Origin: Craterostigma plantagineum
Lineage: Eukaryota > Streptophyta > Magnoliopsida > Lamiales > Linderniaceae
Length of the DNA stretch: 64,000 bases
Direction of reading: 5' to 3'
Assembly: GCA_027422505.1 (NCBI GenBank)
Contig: JAPQWV010000330.1
Location: forward strand, 558,001-622,000
Numbering within the stretch: position 1 is the stretch's first letter; each line of letters opens with the position of its first letter. The translations under genes and the position numbers were made by a program. Below the pieces are notes generated by a model. It was not told the origin of the DNA. It did no database searches and worked only from the letters and a program-made list of their open reading frames with translations. Below, piece by piece: positions 21,602-33,023 of the stretch.

Positions 21602-22411
21602 TCAAGTAGGTACATGCTGGGATTTCTTGCAATGTGCAATTGCTGCCTCAATTGAACTTTCCAATTCCCTTGTACTGCTGCTGCTACTCAGAAAATTCAC
21701 TCCACCAATTCCCTTCGAGCTAAGCGTGGAAGATGAAGACGAAGAGGACGAACCAGACGAAGAATTCGGCGAACGCCCCTTAATTGCACCCGAGAAAGAT
21801 TTCCTGCGAACAGTTTCCTCAATCCCTGAAATTTTGAAGTGCTGATTGTTATAGTTACCGCCCGAACCTTCTTCGTCGTCAGAGCAAGCTGGTCTTCTGA
21901 ACAAAGATCTAAGATAAGCCGTCGAAGCTTTCAGCTTCTGAGCTAAAACTGAGCTGCTCTTAGTTGACTTGAGCTTCTTGAACCATGATGAATTCTTACA
22001 GGTTTTACTGAATTCTGTCGACCGTTCGAAGAAACGATCGTCGATGTCCAACTCACAGCTCACTCTGCAAGATTCCGATGGAGATAAGCTGCAAGAATTC
22101 ATCGTGCGAGGCGACGCATGACAACTCTTCTTTAATGATGGGGTTGTGGGGCAGCGAACCGCTAATTCGTTGAAGGGTTCATTGGTAATATCACTTGGGG
22201 TGGTCTTGGCTCTGTGGTGGAGGAGATAAAGAGGAATGAGCTTGCCATTGTGGAAGAGCTCATCAGCCGTACATACGTTGGCTTCTTTTTTTTTAGAATC
22301 AGTGCACTTCTGAAATTCAAACTCTCTGTTCTGAGGTGATGATGAGCTCATTAGTTCCATCTCTATGTAGTCTTCATCTTCATAATCTTGCAATGACGTA
22401 GTTGTAGCCAT
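21602..22411 (-). CDS. Membrane-associated kinase regulator (MAKR) family protein
   Basis: Intronless, 269 residues, Ser-rich. Seen: an N-terminal acidic stretch with DYEDEDYIEMEL, then FHNGKLIPLYLLHH (the N-terminal MAKR box), a Lys/Ser-rich middle SSWFKKLKSTKSSSV...QKLKASTAYLRSLF that would bind membrane lipids, and a C-terminus with RRKSFSGAIKGRSPNSSS and ESSIEAAIAHCKKSQ. These match plant MAKR/BKI1-related proteins. Known: they are unstructured plasma-membrane proteins that regulate receptor kinases (BKI1 for BRI1, MAKR4/5 in root signalling). The C-terminal IAAIAHCKKS resembles MAKR3/4. Divergent from the GOST gene. Confidence 0.85.
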   Translation of the reverse strand: MATTTSLQDYEDEDYIEMELMSSSSPQNREFEFQKCTDSKKKEANVCTADELFHNGKLIPLYLLHHRAKTTPSDITNEPFNELAVRCPTTPSLKKSCHASPRTMNSCSLSPSESCRVSCELDIDDRFFERSTEFSKTCKNSSWFKKLKSTKSSSVLAQKLKASTAYLRSLFRRPACSDDEEGSGGNYNNQHFKISGIEETVRRKSFSGAIKGRSPNSSSGSSSSSSSSTLSSKGIGGVNFLSSSSSTRELESSIEAAIAHCKKSQHVPT

Positions 22412-22740
22412 TTCTTAAATCTCTTGTCCTTGAGTGACGACGATGTTATTGTATTGAAGTGACCGTTTTAAGTGTTTCGCGCCATGCAGAAAACTATTTT
22501 TGTGGGCCTTTCGTTAATATTCACAAATAGTGGACAAGAATCTGTAATTTCATTAGAAATTATTCTGCCCCCAAATCATAGCATGAGGGGAAAACAAAAT
22601 TGGAGGGCATTTCTGTCAATATAGAAAAGGGAGGCCGCGTTTCGTAGTTCTCACACCATACGAGTTAGGAAACCCACCTTATTCTCCGACAGTGTCCATC
22701 AGATTTTCGAAATCTCCATTTCTCCTCACTCGGCTCGGAA
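22412..22740. promoter_or_regulatory. Divergent promoter between MAKR and the GOST gene
   Basis: 329 bp between two ATGs on opposite strands; the 5' regions must overlap or abut. No strong core element was picked out. Confidence 0.5.
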
Positions 22741-24036
22741 ATGACGAAAATAGCCTTCGTTTTCCTCCTCATTCTCCTCCCTCTCGCCGCCGCGGAGATC
22801 AAGAGCCTGAAGATCTCCGCCGACGACCGTCCGATGATACTTTTCGAGCGTTTCGGATTTACCCACACGGGCCACGCTACGGTCGCCGTCTCATCCGTGT
22901 CCGTGATCTCCACCCTCGGATCGCCCGATCCATCGCGATTAGGATTCTTCCTCTTATCGGAGGAATCCCTGATCCAAGTCCTATTGGAACTCCAATCGAA
23001 CCCTAATTTCTGCGTCCTCGAGTCAAGTTACATCAATCTCCTCTTCACCTTCCGGGATCTGTCGCCTCCACCGGCATCTTCTTTCAACCACAGCTACCCA
23101 ATCAGTTCTCCGAATGAATACTCATTGTTCTTCGCGAATTGTGCGCCGGAATCGAAGGTCTCCATGGATGTAAGGACGGAGCTTTACAATTTAGACGGAG
23201 GGGTTAAGGACTACTTGTCCGCGGGTTTGACTCAGCTGCCTTCTCTGTACTTTCTTTTCTCGTTGATTTACTTCGCATTCGTTGCATTCTTTGTTTCCGT
23301 CAGTTTGAAGAATCTGAAGTCGTTTCATAGGATTCATTTGCTTATGGGGGTCTTAGTTGTCGTTAAAGCTTTGAACTTGTTATTTGCGGCTGAGGATAAG
23401 CATTATGTGAAGGTTTCGGGGACGCCGCACGGTTGGGACGTGTTGTTCTATCTTTTTCAGTTCATCAGGGTTGTCCTTTTGTTCACCGTAATCATTCTGA
23501 TTGGGACGGGTTGGTCTTTCTTGAAGCCATTCTTGCAGGATAGAGAGAAGAAGGTGTTGATGATCGTAATCCCATTGCAGGTCTTGGCTAATGTTGCGTC
23601 AGTTGTGATTGGCGAGACTGGGCCTTTTATTAAGGATTGGGTTACGTGGAATCAAGTTTTCTTGCTGGTAGATATTATCTGCTGCTGCGCAATAATCTTC
23701 CCTATCGTGTGGTCAATTAGGTCTTTGAGGGAGACGTCAAAAACTGATGGGAAGGCAGCGAGGAATTTGGCCAAGCTGACTCTCTTTAGGCAGTTCTACA
23801 TCGTTGTGATAGGTTATTTGTACTTCACGAGGATTGTCGTGTTTGCACTGAGGACAATCGCAGCTTACAAGTATCAGTGGGTGGCAAATGCAGCTGAGGA
23901 AATAGCAAGTTTAGCTTTTTATTCGGTGATCTTTTATATGTTTAGGCCAGTCGAGAAGAACGAGTACTTTGTTCTTGATGAGGAAGAGGAAGAAGCTGCA
24001 GAGATGGCTCTTAGGGATGAGGAATTTGACCTTTGA
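22741..24036 (+). CDS. Lung seven-transmembrane receptor / GOST-type membrane protein
   Basis: Intronless, 431 residues. A signal peptide at 1-18 (FVFLLILLPLAAAEI) leads to a lumenal beta-rich domain of about 130 residues with Cys98 and Cys131-like residues (NFCVLES, FANCAPES). Seven membrane helices span about 160-400, with FHRIHLLMGVLVVVKALNLLF, GTPHGWDVLFYLFQFIR, IILIGTGWSFLKPFL and FRQFYIVVIGYLYFTRIVV, the signatures of the Lung_7-TM_R/GPR107-108 family. The C-tail is acidic (DEEEEEAAEMALRDEEFDL). Known: plant members were listed as candidate G-protein-coupled receptors (CAND6/7); the animal relatives act in Golgi trafficking. The role in trafficking is the safer guess. Confidence 0.92.
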   Translation: MTKIAFVFLLILLPLAAAEIKSLKISADDRPMILFERFGFTHTGHATVAVSSVSVISTLGSPDPSRLGFFLLSEESLIQVLLELQSNPNFCVLESSYINLLFTFRDLSPPPASSFNHSYPISSPNEYSLFFANCAPESKVSMDVRTELYNLDGGVKDYLSAGLTQLPSLYFLFSLIYFAFVAFFVSVSLKNLKSFHRIHLLMGVLVVVKALNLLFAAEDKHYVKVSGTPHGWDVLFYLFQFIRVVLLFTVIILIGTGWSFLKPFLQDREKKVLMIVIPLQVLANVASVVIGETGPFIKDWVTWNQVFLLVDIICCCAIIFPIVWSIRSLRETSKTDGKAARNLAKLTLFRQFYIVVIGYLYFTRIVVFALRTIAAYKYQWVANAAEEIASLAFYSVIFYMFRPVEKNEYFVLDEEEEEAAEMALRDEEFDL

Positions 24037-25088
24037 AGATTTTGCCCCTTTTTGTCTGACTCGCCGGTGAGTTGTTACGGCAATTTATAGATGGATGTTA
24101 TGATGCAAAGTTCTGATTATGTAATTGTTTCTGTTGTTTCTTTCTTTCTTTCTTCCGAGTGCTCCTAGATAAAGTTTTGAGCTTTACCAGATAGGTGTGT
24201 CGTATAACTGCTTCGTCGTTAACCATTATTTATTCCACTTTCCTTGTTCTTTCAGCATGCAATTACCATCGACTGATTGATTCAACAACGTCGTCGAACG
24301 TGTAAATGTGATTTCGCCATCGTGTTTCTTATTGATTTTTTTTCCCTATTTGTCTCCCCACCTAAGTATCAGTGTTCTGTTTCCATCTCTGTACTTTACT
24401 CTTGTTTGGATAGCTTTTGTACCGTCAATCGTTAAATCTGGCGAACAATTTGAAGCCTTTGGGCTTACTTAGATTTCGCCCTTAGGATACAGAGGAAGGC
24501 CATAATATGATGTAATCTATGGCAAAATTGAAAATGCTCTCAAGGTATATATTAATGTTAGTCAAGGGTGTTACTAGTGAACATTGCATGTGGGGGAACT
24601 TTAGACAAACATTAAAGAGGCAATAAATGACTTTTATTCCTCTAATATCATTTTTTTCTTTTTTTTTTGTTTTTCGTGACATCTTTTGTAAGGTAGCAGC
24701 GACTATTATATCGGATCTTCCTCGAGGTTAAGACCTTAGAACGGCATAGCCTTTAACCATACAAAGCTTTACGGTGAAAGAAAAGAAAAAGCCAATAATG
24801 GCTGGAAAACGAATCGATTATAGACTTAAAAGGATCTCTGTAGTCGATAATCCGTTACAAGTGTAGAACTAAATGAGAATGACTGTTTCAATCCAACGAA
24901 GGGTTTAAAGCTATATGGACGTTGGTGAGGGATGTTATGTGCTGATCTCCTGACTGTTATCAAACTGCAAATCAATGTGATTTCATTATTGGCCATCATT
25001 TCTTAATTAGCTTTCGCCAACAGTACAAAACGCAAACCTTTCTTCCTTTCATTTCTTTGTACGTGTTATTACATTTTTCGGCAGAAAG
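24037..25088. other. Intergenic region
   Basis: About 1 kb, AT-rich, containing the 3' UTR of the GOST gene and the promoter of the coiled-coil gene. No gene, repeat or regulatory motif I can support. Confidence 0.5.
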
Positions 25089-25929
25089 ATGAAAGCTACA
25101 TACGATGCAGAGGCACGGAAACGCAGGTGAGTGAATTGAGTTTATGCTCAGTGTTATTCCACTGCATGGTGCATATACGTTTCCTGTCTGAAATAGAGCA
25201 GTTTGGTGTTTAATTTCTCTGACACAGTGAAGTGGGAGATGAAGATGAATTAAGGACTGTGAATCGTTTAAGAGGAAGATTGCTTGCAGAGAGGTTGGCG
25301 ACGAAGGAAGCAAAACACGACGAAGATCGATTAGGAAACAAGGTTTGTTAGTTCTTGTGTGTGTATCTGTTATACATTCAAAACGAATTTGAGGAATGTG
25401 TTATGAATACAATCGGCAGCTAGCTGAACTAGAAACAATGTTAAAGGAAGAGACGAAATCAAGAAACAGAGCTCAAAGGAAGCTGAAGACATTAATCAAG
25501 AAACTGGAATCAATTAACATTCCTTATTATGCATCGGATGAAAAGGAATACCCATGCTCGATGGATTCGTCGTGTATATCTTCATTGAGTGCTAAAGAAA
25601 CAGATGATGATATCAAGTTTAAGGAGAATGATCATCCAAGTTCTGAGTACGAAGTTGATTGTCCCGAAATCAAAGGCCTGAAATCTGAAATGGGATGCAA
25701 TAATGACATTCCGAGTTCTGCAATAGTTTCAGAAGATATCGATAAGGAAGCTGCAGATAGTTCTAATACTGGAAATTATTCTTCAACTGATGAAGGTGAG
25801 CGGCTTTTACAAGAGTTTAGTGTCGACAAAACTCAGAGCATTATTGATCGACATGCTGATGAAACGGTTAGCGAAGTTCTCGACGCATTAAGTCGTGCTA
25901 AAGAACATCTTCAGAATTCAATGTCTTGA
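25089..25929 (+). CDS. Coiled-coil protein of unknown function
   Basis: Exons 25089-25126, 25228-25342 and 25420-25929, with GT-AG junctions and matching phases, give 220 residues. The first ~85 residues are charged and helical: DEDELRTVNRLRGRLLAERLATKEAKHDEDRL, then LAELETMLKEETKSRNRAQRKLKTLIKKLESINI, which has heptad spacing of Leu/Ile typical of a coiled coil. The rest is acidic and Ser-rich with little order, ending in a predicted helix (ADETVSEVLDALSRAKEHLQNS). I recognise the general look of a plant coiled-coil family but cannot name it. The two small 5' exons make the start less certain than the body. Confidence 0.65.
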
Positions 25930-28438
25930 ACATTTTCCATGGCAAACAAATCTCTGAGTTTATCTTTCTTTCTCTCCAAGGGTTGATTCACTAAACGACT
26001 ATGCCCAATGAAGTTTTCCATGCAAGAAAAGTTAAAAAGAGTATGGCAGCGAAAAGTGCAAAGAAATCATTGAATCGTCATCATATAATCACTGGTTATT
26101 ATTACATGATTGGGCGGTTAAAGTTCCAATTGACAGCTCTTGTAAGGATAGATGAGATGATAAAGTCAAACACATACAACTCAGATGAGCAGCCAAATAA
26201 ACAAACCGTACCAACTTGCTCCTAACATATCATCTGATAAACTATTGAGAGGGAAAAAAGTATCTTTATCTACCAAACTTGTGCTCAAAACGAGACTAAG
26301 TTCATTGTCACAAACAGTTAATTCAATCTATTCGTAACGTCACTAGAAAATTCTCTCTGGCCCAGAAAGGGGGGACCATTTCAAAGAAAATCTTACAACC
26401 CATAACTGAAAACGCTTTGATGAGGGTGAAAGTGTGCATCATTCGAGTGCTGAACAGCTTTGTCCTGTGAATATGTTATCCAAATACAGAAAACTTCACT
26501 GTCAATAATTGCCGAAGAACTGTGGAGGGGCTCACTTCAGCTGCACATTCTTGGTTATATGGCGCAATCAGCTACCTAACAGAAGGCCCCTTATTATCAA
26601 CTGCTTCGATCTTATAGCATTAATTCGATGTTTTTCTTGATACAATAAAAAAAAATGGTTTTTTCTCGTGGGAATATGATAAAATTGTAATCTTTCTTGA
26701 AAAACCGATGCAAAACCTTATTCCATCAACTAAACATGCTTGACCTTTTTAATATTACCATGAACGATCTTTTATGGATTTGCTTCTATCTATTTCGTAC
26801 GTAATCATATGTATGCGATGAAAAGGGTTATTTTAACAAAAGGGAGCGTTTCATATTCTTATTAAACAAAAAAGAACGGACCGAAAGTTACTGAAATACT
26901 CCAACTTAAGTAGCATTTATTCGAGTAATTAAAAAATTCGAATTAATTCGAATAATTTTTTTTTAATTCGAATTTATTCGAATTAATCAATTCGAGTAAA
27001 AAAACTCGAATTGAAAAATATTAATTCGAATTTTTTTTACTCGAATAAGTGTTATTTTTCTATTTGAATTCACTCGAATAGTTCGAATAAATATTCGAAT
27101 AAATCGTTTTTACTCGAAAACGTCGATTTCAAGCTCAAAAACACGAAAATTCACCCAGATTTGGGGTTAATACATGTAAGAATCAGGAACCCATCTATTA
27201 AAATCTCATTTCGACATGAATTTCAGTCGAGCAGATCAAAATGATAATCAAACACTTCGATTTTTTTTTAAAACACCCAATCCCTTTTTTTAATTAGAAA
27301 ACCTATAATCTTTTTTTTTTTTTTTAATTTCACACAAAAGTAATCCTATTTAACAAAAAAATTCGAAAATAAAGGATGTGATGGAAGTTCAAAGGTCGAC
27401 GCGCATATGATTCGGACAAGGATGGGTTGAGTTGAATTACTGTGAAATTTGAGTTTCACGTTGTTGACGATAATAGATAAATAAGAAAGAAAAATAGAGA
27501 AAAAAAGACGAAATGTTGGCCATGTAAATAGTTAGGTGAACCCTCAAAAACCTAATCTTGGCTACCGTCACACGAGAATCACCATCCACAAATACTTGAG
27601 AAAAGGAAAGGACAGAGTAATAAATAAGTAAGAGAGGGTAAGTGCAATAAAGAACAGAAAGGTTCTTGAAACTCGGATAAAAATAGTAAACTTCATTGAT
27701 TTGTCGTCCACCTTGACTCCGCACTTTTTTACAATCATAATCTAATCTGATACCTCACTCTGACAAAGGATCTGAAAAAAGATTTTCTTTAGCCAAGAAA
27801 ATTCCCAAGACTCCATTTTTAATTACTCTTCGTTTATCCATTAGCCTCTTTGTTTGCTCGATCCCCTCTGATCCAGGAACAAACTCTGTCACCATCAGTC
27901 ATTTTTTTTTATTATTTTTCCTCTATAATACGTTGTTTTTACAGCTAAGGCTGCTGTTGAAAGGCGACACAGAAACTATTGAAAGCTCCACGTATATTTA
28001 ACCCAGGTTCAAGGTACCACGTCTTTACATTCTCGCACCTAAATAACAATACCCTTTTTACTTGTCTTGGGTTTCCCATTTTCTTTTTTCCCTTTTCTTT
28101 TTTCCGTTTATGGTATGAGTCGGCCCATACCCTTGTGATTCCCATATATCTTATCGTTTTCCCCCCTCTCTGCTTTGTTTACTCACTTGCATATTAATGG
28201 TGTCTGGGCCATGTAGTGTTGTTGGGTATATAGTTCTTGCAATTGGAGTTGTGTGGGTTATAACCACAAGCAAAAGCTGGAGCTGACTATGGGATTGACG
28301 AGCATCATATTGCTTGTCGGTGAATGATCTAAAGATCGGACTAAACAGTTATTATGAGTTATCTCCATCTCTGAGTTCATCATACTTTGTGGAGAAGTTC
28401 CGTGCAAGTCTTCTTTAGTAGTCCATCTTCTTTCAAGA
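25930..28438. other. Long intergenic region with a TTCGAA-rich tract
   Basis: About 2.5 kb. It holds the palindromic ATTCGAAT-rich tract at 26921-27122 (listed separately), several T-runs and, from about 27940, a T/C-rich stretch that may be the 5' UTR/intron zone of the PP2C gene. A 74-codon frame at 26001-26225 has no recognisable features. Confidence 0.5.
26921..27122. repeat. TTCGAA-rich palindromic tract
   Basis: About 200 bp with more than ten TTCGA/TCGAA cores (aattcgaattaattcgaat, ttcgagtaa...ttactcgaa), giving repeated self-complementarity. Similar sequence forms the ends of the dead hAT element at 43.4-44.9 kb, so this may be a solo hAT terminus or remnant. Confidence 0.6.
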
Positions 28439-29867
28439 ATGATTAAGCCTTGTTGGAGACCAATGGTTCGTGGCGATGGAAGTAGTAATAGGCGTGACCC
28501 AAATGGGAAAGTAGATGGATTGCTGTGGTATAAGGATCTTGGACACCATTTCCACGGAGAATTTTCCATGGCAGTGATTCAAGCAAATGCTTTATTGGAA
28601 GATCAAAGCCAGCTTGAAGCTGGGCGGTTGAGCTCAATCGATTCTGGGCCGTTTGGTACCTTCGTAGGAGTCTACGACGGGCATGGAGGGCCAGAGGCGT
28701 CTAGGTTTGTGAACGAGAGATTATTCCCCAATCTAAAGAGTATGTTTTCTTGATCGATTTAACTCTCTTTGCTTAGCCATTAAACTGTGCTCGAAGATCC
28801 CAGATAAGAACATTCTTGAATTCATTTTCTGACCTTTTTTCCCACGAATTGCGAGCAGAGTTTGCTTCCGAAAAGCAGGAGATATCATCAAGCGTCCTTA
28901 AAAAGGCTTTCTTGGCCACAGAGGAGGAATTCCTTTCACTAGTTCGTCAGCAATGGTCTGCTAAGCCTCAGCTCGCCTCGGTTGGGACTTGCTGCTTGGT
29001 GGGTGTGATAAGCGACGGTCAACTCCACGTAGCTAACGCTGGAGACTCACGGCTAGTCCTAGGCAGGGCCGACAAGTCAGCTAAGGGTGGAATCGCCGCC
29101 GTTCAGTTATCAACAGAGCACAATGCCAACCTCAAATCGATCAGAGACGAGCTTCAGCTTTTGCACCCAAACGATCCTCATATCGTTGTCTCCAAGCACA
29201 GAGTTTGGCGTGTAAAGGGTATTATACAAGTAAGCTATCCATGCTCAGTCTTCATTGACAGTTGAGTTCTTTCTCCTTCTGCAAACAAAGATCAGTTTTC
29301 TAAGGTTCATCTGTTTTTGTACTAGGTTTCGAGGTCCATTGGAGATGCGTATCTGAAGAGATCAGAGTTCAACCGAGAGCCGTTGCTGGCGAAATTTAGG
29401 CTTTCGCAACCCTTTAGCAGGCCGATTCTCAGCCCAGAGCCATCTGTGTACACACACAAGCTCAGCCCTTGGGATCAGTTTCTCATATTTGCTTCTGATG
29501 GTTTGTGGGAGCATCTGAGCAACCAAGATGCAGTTGATATTGTTCACAGCTATCCACGCCATGTGAGTACCTTCTGTTTTTTTTGCTCTTATCGTTCGTC
29601 GTAAATGCAGTGGAGTAAGGCTGAAATCTTGGCATTTTGCAGGGAATTGCGAAGAGGCTAGTGAAAGCTGCGCTTCACATGGCAGCCAAGAAGAGAGAGA
29701 TGAGATACTCTGATCTCAAGAAGATCGATAGAGGGGTGAGGAGGCATTTCCACGACGATATTACGGTGGTTGTGGTTTTTCTTGATCAGAGTAGAAACTG
29801 TAATAATGGTAACGCCACTGTTTCAATCAGAGCCGGCGAAGGTGTTAGCAGCCATGCTAGTGGTTGA
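28439..29867 (+). CDS. Protein phosphatase 2C, clade D type
   Basis: Exons 28439-28739, 28859-29229, 29326-29562 and 29643-29867; 377 residues, consistent phases. PP2C motifs in order: VYDGHGG (about 78-84; metal-binding Asp), GTCCLVG, ANAGDSR (about 159-165), [29 protein letters not shown] and HDDITVVVV. The opening [23 protein letters not shown] is characteristic of clade D PP2Cs. Known: these Mg/Mn-dependent Ser/Thr phosphatases dephosphorylate the plasma-membrane proton pump at its penultimate Thr and are inhibited by SAUR proteins during auxin-driven growth. That role is inferred from the clade. Convergent with the WRKY gene. Confidence 0.93.
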
Positions 29868-30362
29868 ATTGAAGAAGCTCTGTTTTTTCTTCTCTTCTTC
29901 TGTGAAGCCTTCCTCTGTTTTGCTTTTTTTGTTGTTGTAAGATTTTATGAATGTGAGGAAAAACAGTGCTTCATATTATTAAGTCGAGCAAGCGATGTTG
30001 TTAATCATCAATGCAGATCAAGATAAGAGGTATTCATCTTTCAGACAAGTTGAATTGTATTGAATTGAATGAAAGCCCGGGCCCAAACATAAGCATTCTG
30101 TTGTATAGCATAGCACAGCACAGCAAGAAAAAGAGTTGACTCTTCAGTTTCAAGCAATTAACAAGATACAAGACAGAGCAGATATAGCTTGCTTGCTGTA
30201 CTGTTTTGTCCTCTGTATATTGGAATTGTGTTGCACCATTGAATGGTTATTACAGAAGACCCATATCCTTAACTCACTTGGATCGTAAGCCCAAAACCGA
30301 GAAAACAAAACAGTTGCATTGCTGTGCTTTTGAATCAAGGCTCAAGCCAAGATTTTTTTTTT
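29868..30362. other. Convergent intergenic region (PP2C / WRKY44)
   Basis: About 495 bp of overlapping 3' flanks of two convergent genes. A CATAGCACAGCACAGCA short tandem is at about 30108-30124. No gene was seen. Confidence 0.5.
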
Positions 30363-31936
30363 TTACAGCGATTTTCTTGAACTTTCGCCTGGCATGTCAT
30401 GGCTGTGTCGACCCTCGTACGTCGTTATGAAAGAGCTTGGATCTTCCGATGTTCTCTCTACGTATTTCTTCACATTGCACTTGGGGCTCGTGCATCTGTA
30501 ATAACTCCTGGAGAAAAGAGGTTTTAAGACACTCCTACATTACATGCAAAAGAAATTCTCTGTATCAACGATGATAGTCAAAGGCAAAAACCTTGGGTAT
30601 GGATTTCCTTTCACTACTTTCTGTCCGTACTTTCTCCAACGATAACCGTCGCTCACTCTATCAGTATCAGCGCCTTTCTTTACTATGGATTGAGGCTCAG
30701 ACGAAGAGTACCCTTTGTGGCTGCGTCTTCTAGAAGAATCAAGAATAACTTCTTTGAATTTAACCTTAACCTTACCTTAACCTTCAAACACAATAAATAC
30801 CTTACCTTCTTTTGGTTCTAAAGCCATTGCTTTCTGCTTCAATAGCAGAAGATTCATTCACTTCAGGGCACTCCCTATTCATACCTGAAGAACTTCTACA
30901 AAGTTAAGGACAACAAACCTCAATTAAGAAAGCTGCGACAGAATCGTCAACAAGCGAAAAAGATCACCTGAGCTAGTTGAGAAAGTAGACGAATCAACAG
31001 CCCTGTTCAAATCATCATCTTGCTGAGTGGCATCGCATGCAAGCTTTCCTTTTTGCTCATCCACCATCACCTCGCTGTTCTTCTTATTACCCTTCGAGTG
31101 GTCGTGCTCGCCTTTATACACCACTTGTGCTATTTGACCGTCCGATGTTTTCTCCACCTTCTTCTTCACCGGGCAGCTGGGGTACGTACACCTGTAATAA
31201 CTTCTTGGATATTCGCTTCCCTTTACCTGTTTCTGACCGTACTTTCTCCAAGTCGTCTGATCGCAAGGCTGACGACTGCTACTATTTGGAGGAGGTAGGA
31301 AAGAGTTTGGCCTCCCATCATCTTCAGGAACTTGGGGTACCAAATCTTGATTTCTTTCTGGGTCGATGTTACAGATTGGATGAAAATCAGAGATGGGTTC
31401 TGTTTGGTTCGGCAGTTGAAGGCATGAAGCAACCTCCGCACTGTCTTGGTTAGGACCACTACGGTTAGTTCCCTGATCAATGCACAGGCAAAAAAAGAAC
31501 AGACGAAACTGCGTAACTTCTTGGTAGGTTTCCATGACGAGGAAGAAGAAGAAGGGAGGAAAGGAAAAACTCACCAAATTTTCCAAGAGAGAAGCGGTTC
31601 TCTTCGATACAAGCTTAGCTACAGGTTTGTAAACAACATGCATTCCCACATCAAAATGTGATGAACCTGCCTTGGAATTATTCTTTGCCTGAAATGGAAA
31701 AACAAGAGACTGAGAAATCAAGAGAAAAGGAGAGCAGTAAACTCAACCACTCACTCACTCACCTCGGCGGCCACAGCATGGTCGTCGACCGCCGGCCTAC
31801 TAAGGCGCAGCGTCTTTGGCCTTATGACTGAAGAAGAAGAAGAAGAAAAAGAGGTGATGGGATTGGAAAAAAGAGGTTTGCGAGCGACTGGTTTGGCCAC
31901 TACAACTTTCTCAGACTCCTTTGGTTCTTCTTCCAT
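30363..31936 (-). CDS. WRKY44: Group I WRKY transcription factor, WRKY44/TTG2-like
   Basis: Six exons on the minus strand: 31763-31936, 31575-31688, 30968-31472, 30806-30884, 30592-30729 and 30363-30507; 384 residues, phases consistent. Two WRKY domains: WRKYGQK at about 171-177 with a CTYPSC...HDH zinc finger, and WRKYGQK at about 322-328 with CTSPKC...HSH. The conserved WRKY intron splits the PR codon of the second domain. The N-terminus ([12 protein letters not shown], then [11 protein letters not shown], later [16 protein letters not shown]) matches TTG2/WRKY44 better than other group I members, as does [13 protein letters not shown]. Known role: trichome development, seed-coat tannin and mucilage, downstream of MYB-bHLH-TTG1. 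Odd: the first domain has [11 protein letters not shown] instead of the usual DGYNWRKYGQK. Neighbour of adenylate kinase, as in Arabidopsis. Confidence 0.92.
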
Positions 31937-32299
31937 GGAGTCGAAAGAGTGAGCCTATTTGCATCCACGTGAGCTGTGATATCGTGGGTCGTAGGATGGA
32001 ATGGGGTTGGTGGGTGAGAAGCATGCATGAGATCCCAACTAACTGTCGTCTTTTACTGCCTGAGAGAGACTATCAAGTCAACCTTGCTAAGATTGAGTAT
32101 AGGAGAAAATTACACTCCATTGTCGAATGAATATCATCAAATCAGTTTTTTTTTTTTTTCACCATCCCAACGTTTTAAAAAAAAAACAGACGACTTTTCT
32201 GTTGCTGCTGTGGTCCTTATATGTGTTTAAATGCACTTCTTTGTAATTAAAAACTTCAAAATTCATTTTGGGTTTCGGAAAAAGGGTATATTACGTTTC
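31937..32299. promoter_or_regulatory. WRKY44 upstream region
   Basis: About 360 bp 5' of the WRKY gene. A W-box-type core (gtcaa; tcaagtcaac) occurs near 32070-32080, which would suit self-regulation by WRKY factors. No other features seen. Confidence 0.35.
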
Positions 32300-32535
32300 A
32301 GGCCCCCCTTAGGTATTTAAATCGGATTCATGCCCTGTCAATATAAAGTTTAGTGTTAAGCACTTCATTGTTCTGCATTACCACTTCATTGTTAATGCTG
32401 AAACGCAGAACAATGAAGTGGTAGTGAACAATGAAGTAGTAGTGCATAACAATGAAGTGGTAATGAAAAAATCGGGTCCTCAAAAGTAATACTGACAGAG
32501 CTTGAATTCTAAATTCAGGCCCCACAGGGCCCCAA
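32300..32535. repeat. Small foldback element with repeated AACAATGAAGTGGTA motif
   Basis: Five copies of AACAATGAAGT or its complement ACTTCATTGTT lie between about 32360 and 32460, two in one orientation and three in the other, so the core forms a hairpin. Flanks also mirror each other: caggccccccttagg at the left, gaattctaaattcaggcccc at the right, and ccctgtcaatata against tactgacagag. This is most likely a small non-autonomous inverted-repeat element. No ORF or clear duplication of target. Confidence 0.6.
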
Positions 32536-32775
32536 ATGAAAATTCACCTTGGCTAAACTACTGCAAAAGGGCCGGATGCCGCTTTTGTATTTACTACTAC
32601 TTTTGGTAAAACAACAAAGAGAAAAAAAAACGATTCTTTTCATCTCAGACTGGTAGAAGCATTGGCTCTTTATGTTAAATGGATTGGGACCCCAAGACAC
32701 GGTTTAAAGATCGTGAGGAGAGAATTCTACCTGATTATTGAATTTAAGACTATTCATGCAAAATATGGGAAACTG

Positions 32776-32981
32776 AACTGTCCGCATAATTACTTTTCTC
32801 AACCTCTTCTCTCTCTCTCCTCTTCTTTTTTTTCTCCCGCCTCTCTCTTCCCAACCCTAAAAAAACTCCAACGCCGTCAACTTCTCCCCCTCCTCCCCCT
32901 CCCCTTTCTCCATTATTGGAGGTAGGGGAACATGGAGGTAGGGGGAGCTCACTCTTTTCCTTTTCCTTGTGGTTTTTCTCT

Positions 32982-33023
<42 letters not shown>

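Noticed and set aside
26001..26225. 74-codon frame after the coiled-coil gene
   Set aside because: No promoter, no family features and low-complexity Lys/Ser content; probably chance.
32360..32460. CRISPR-like spaced repeats of AACAATGAAGT
   Set aside because: Units are in both orientations with irregular spacing and no spacers of constant length; this is a foldback repeat in plant DNA.
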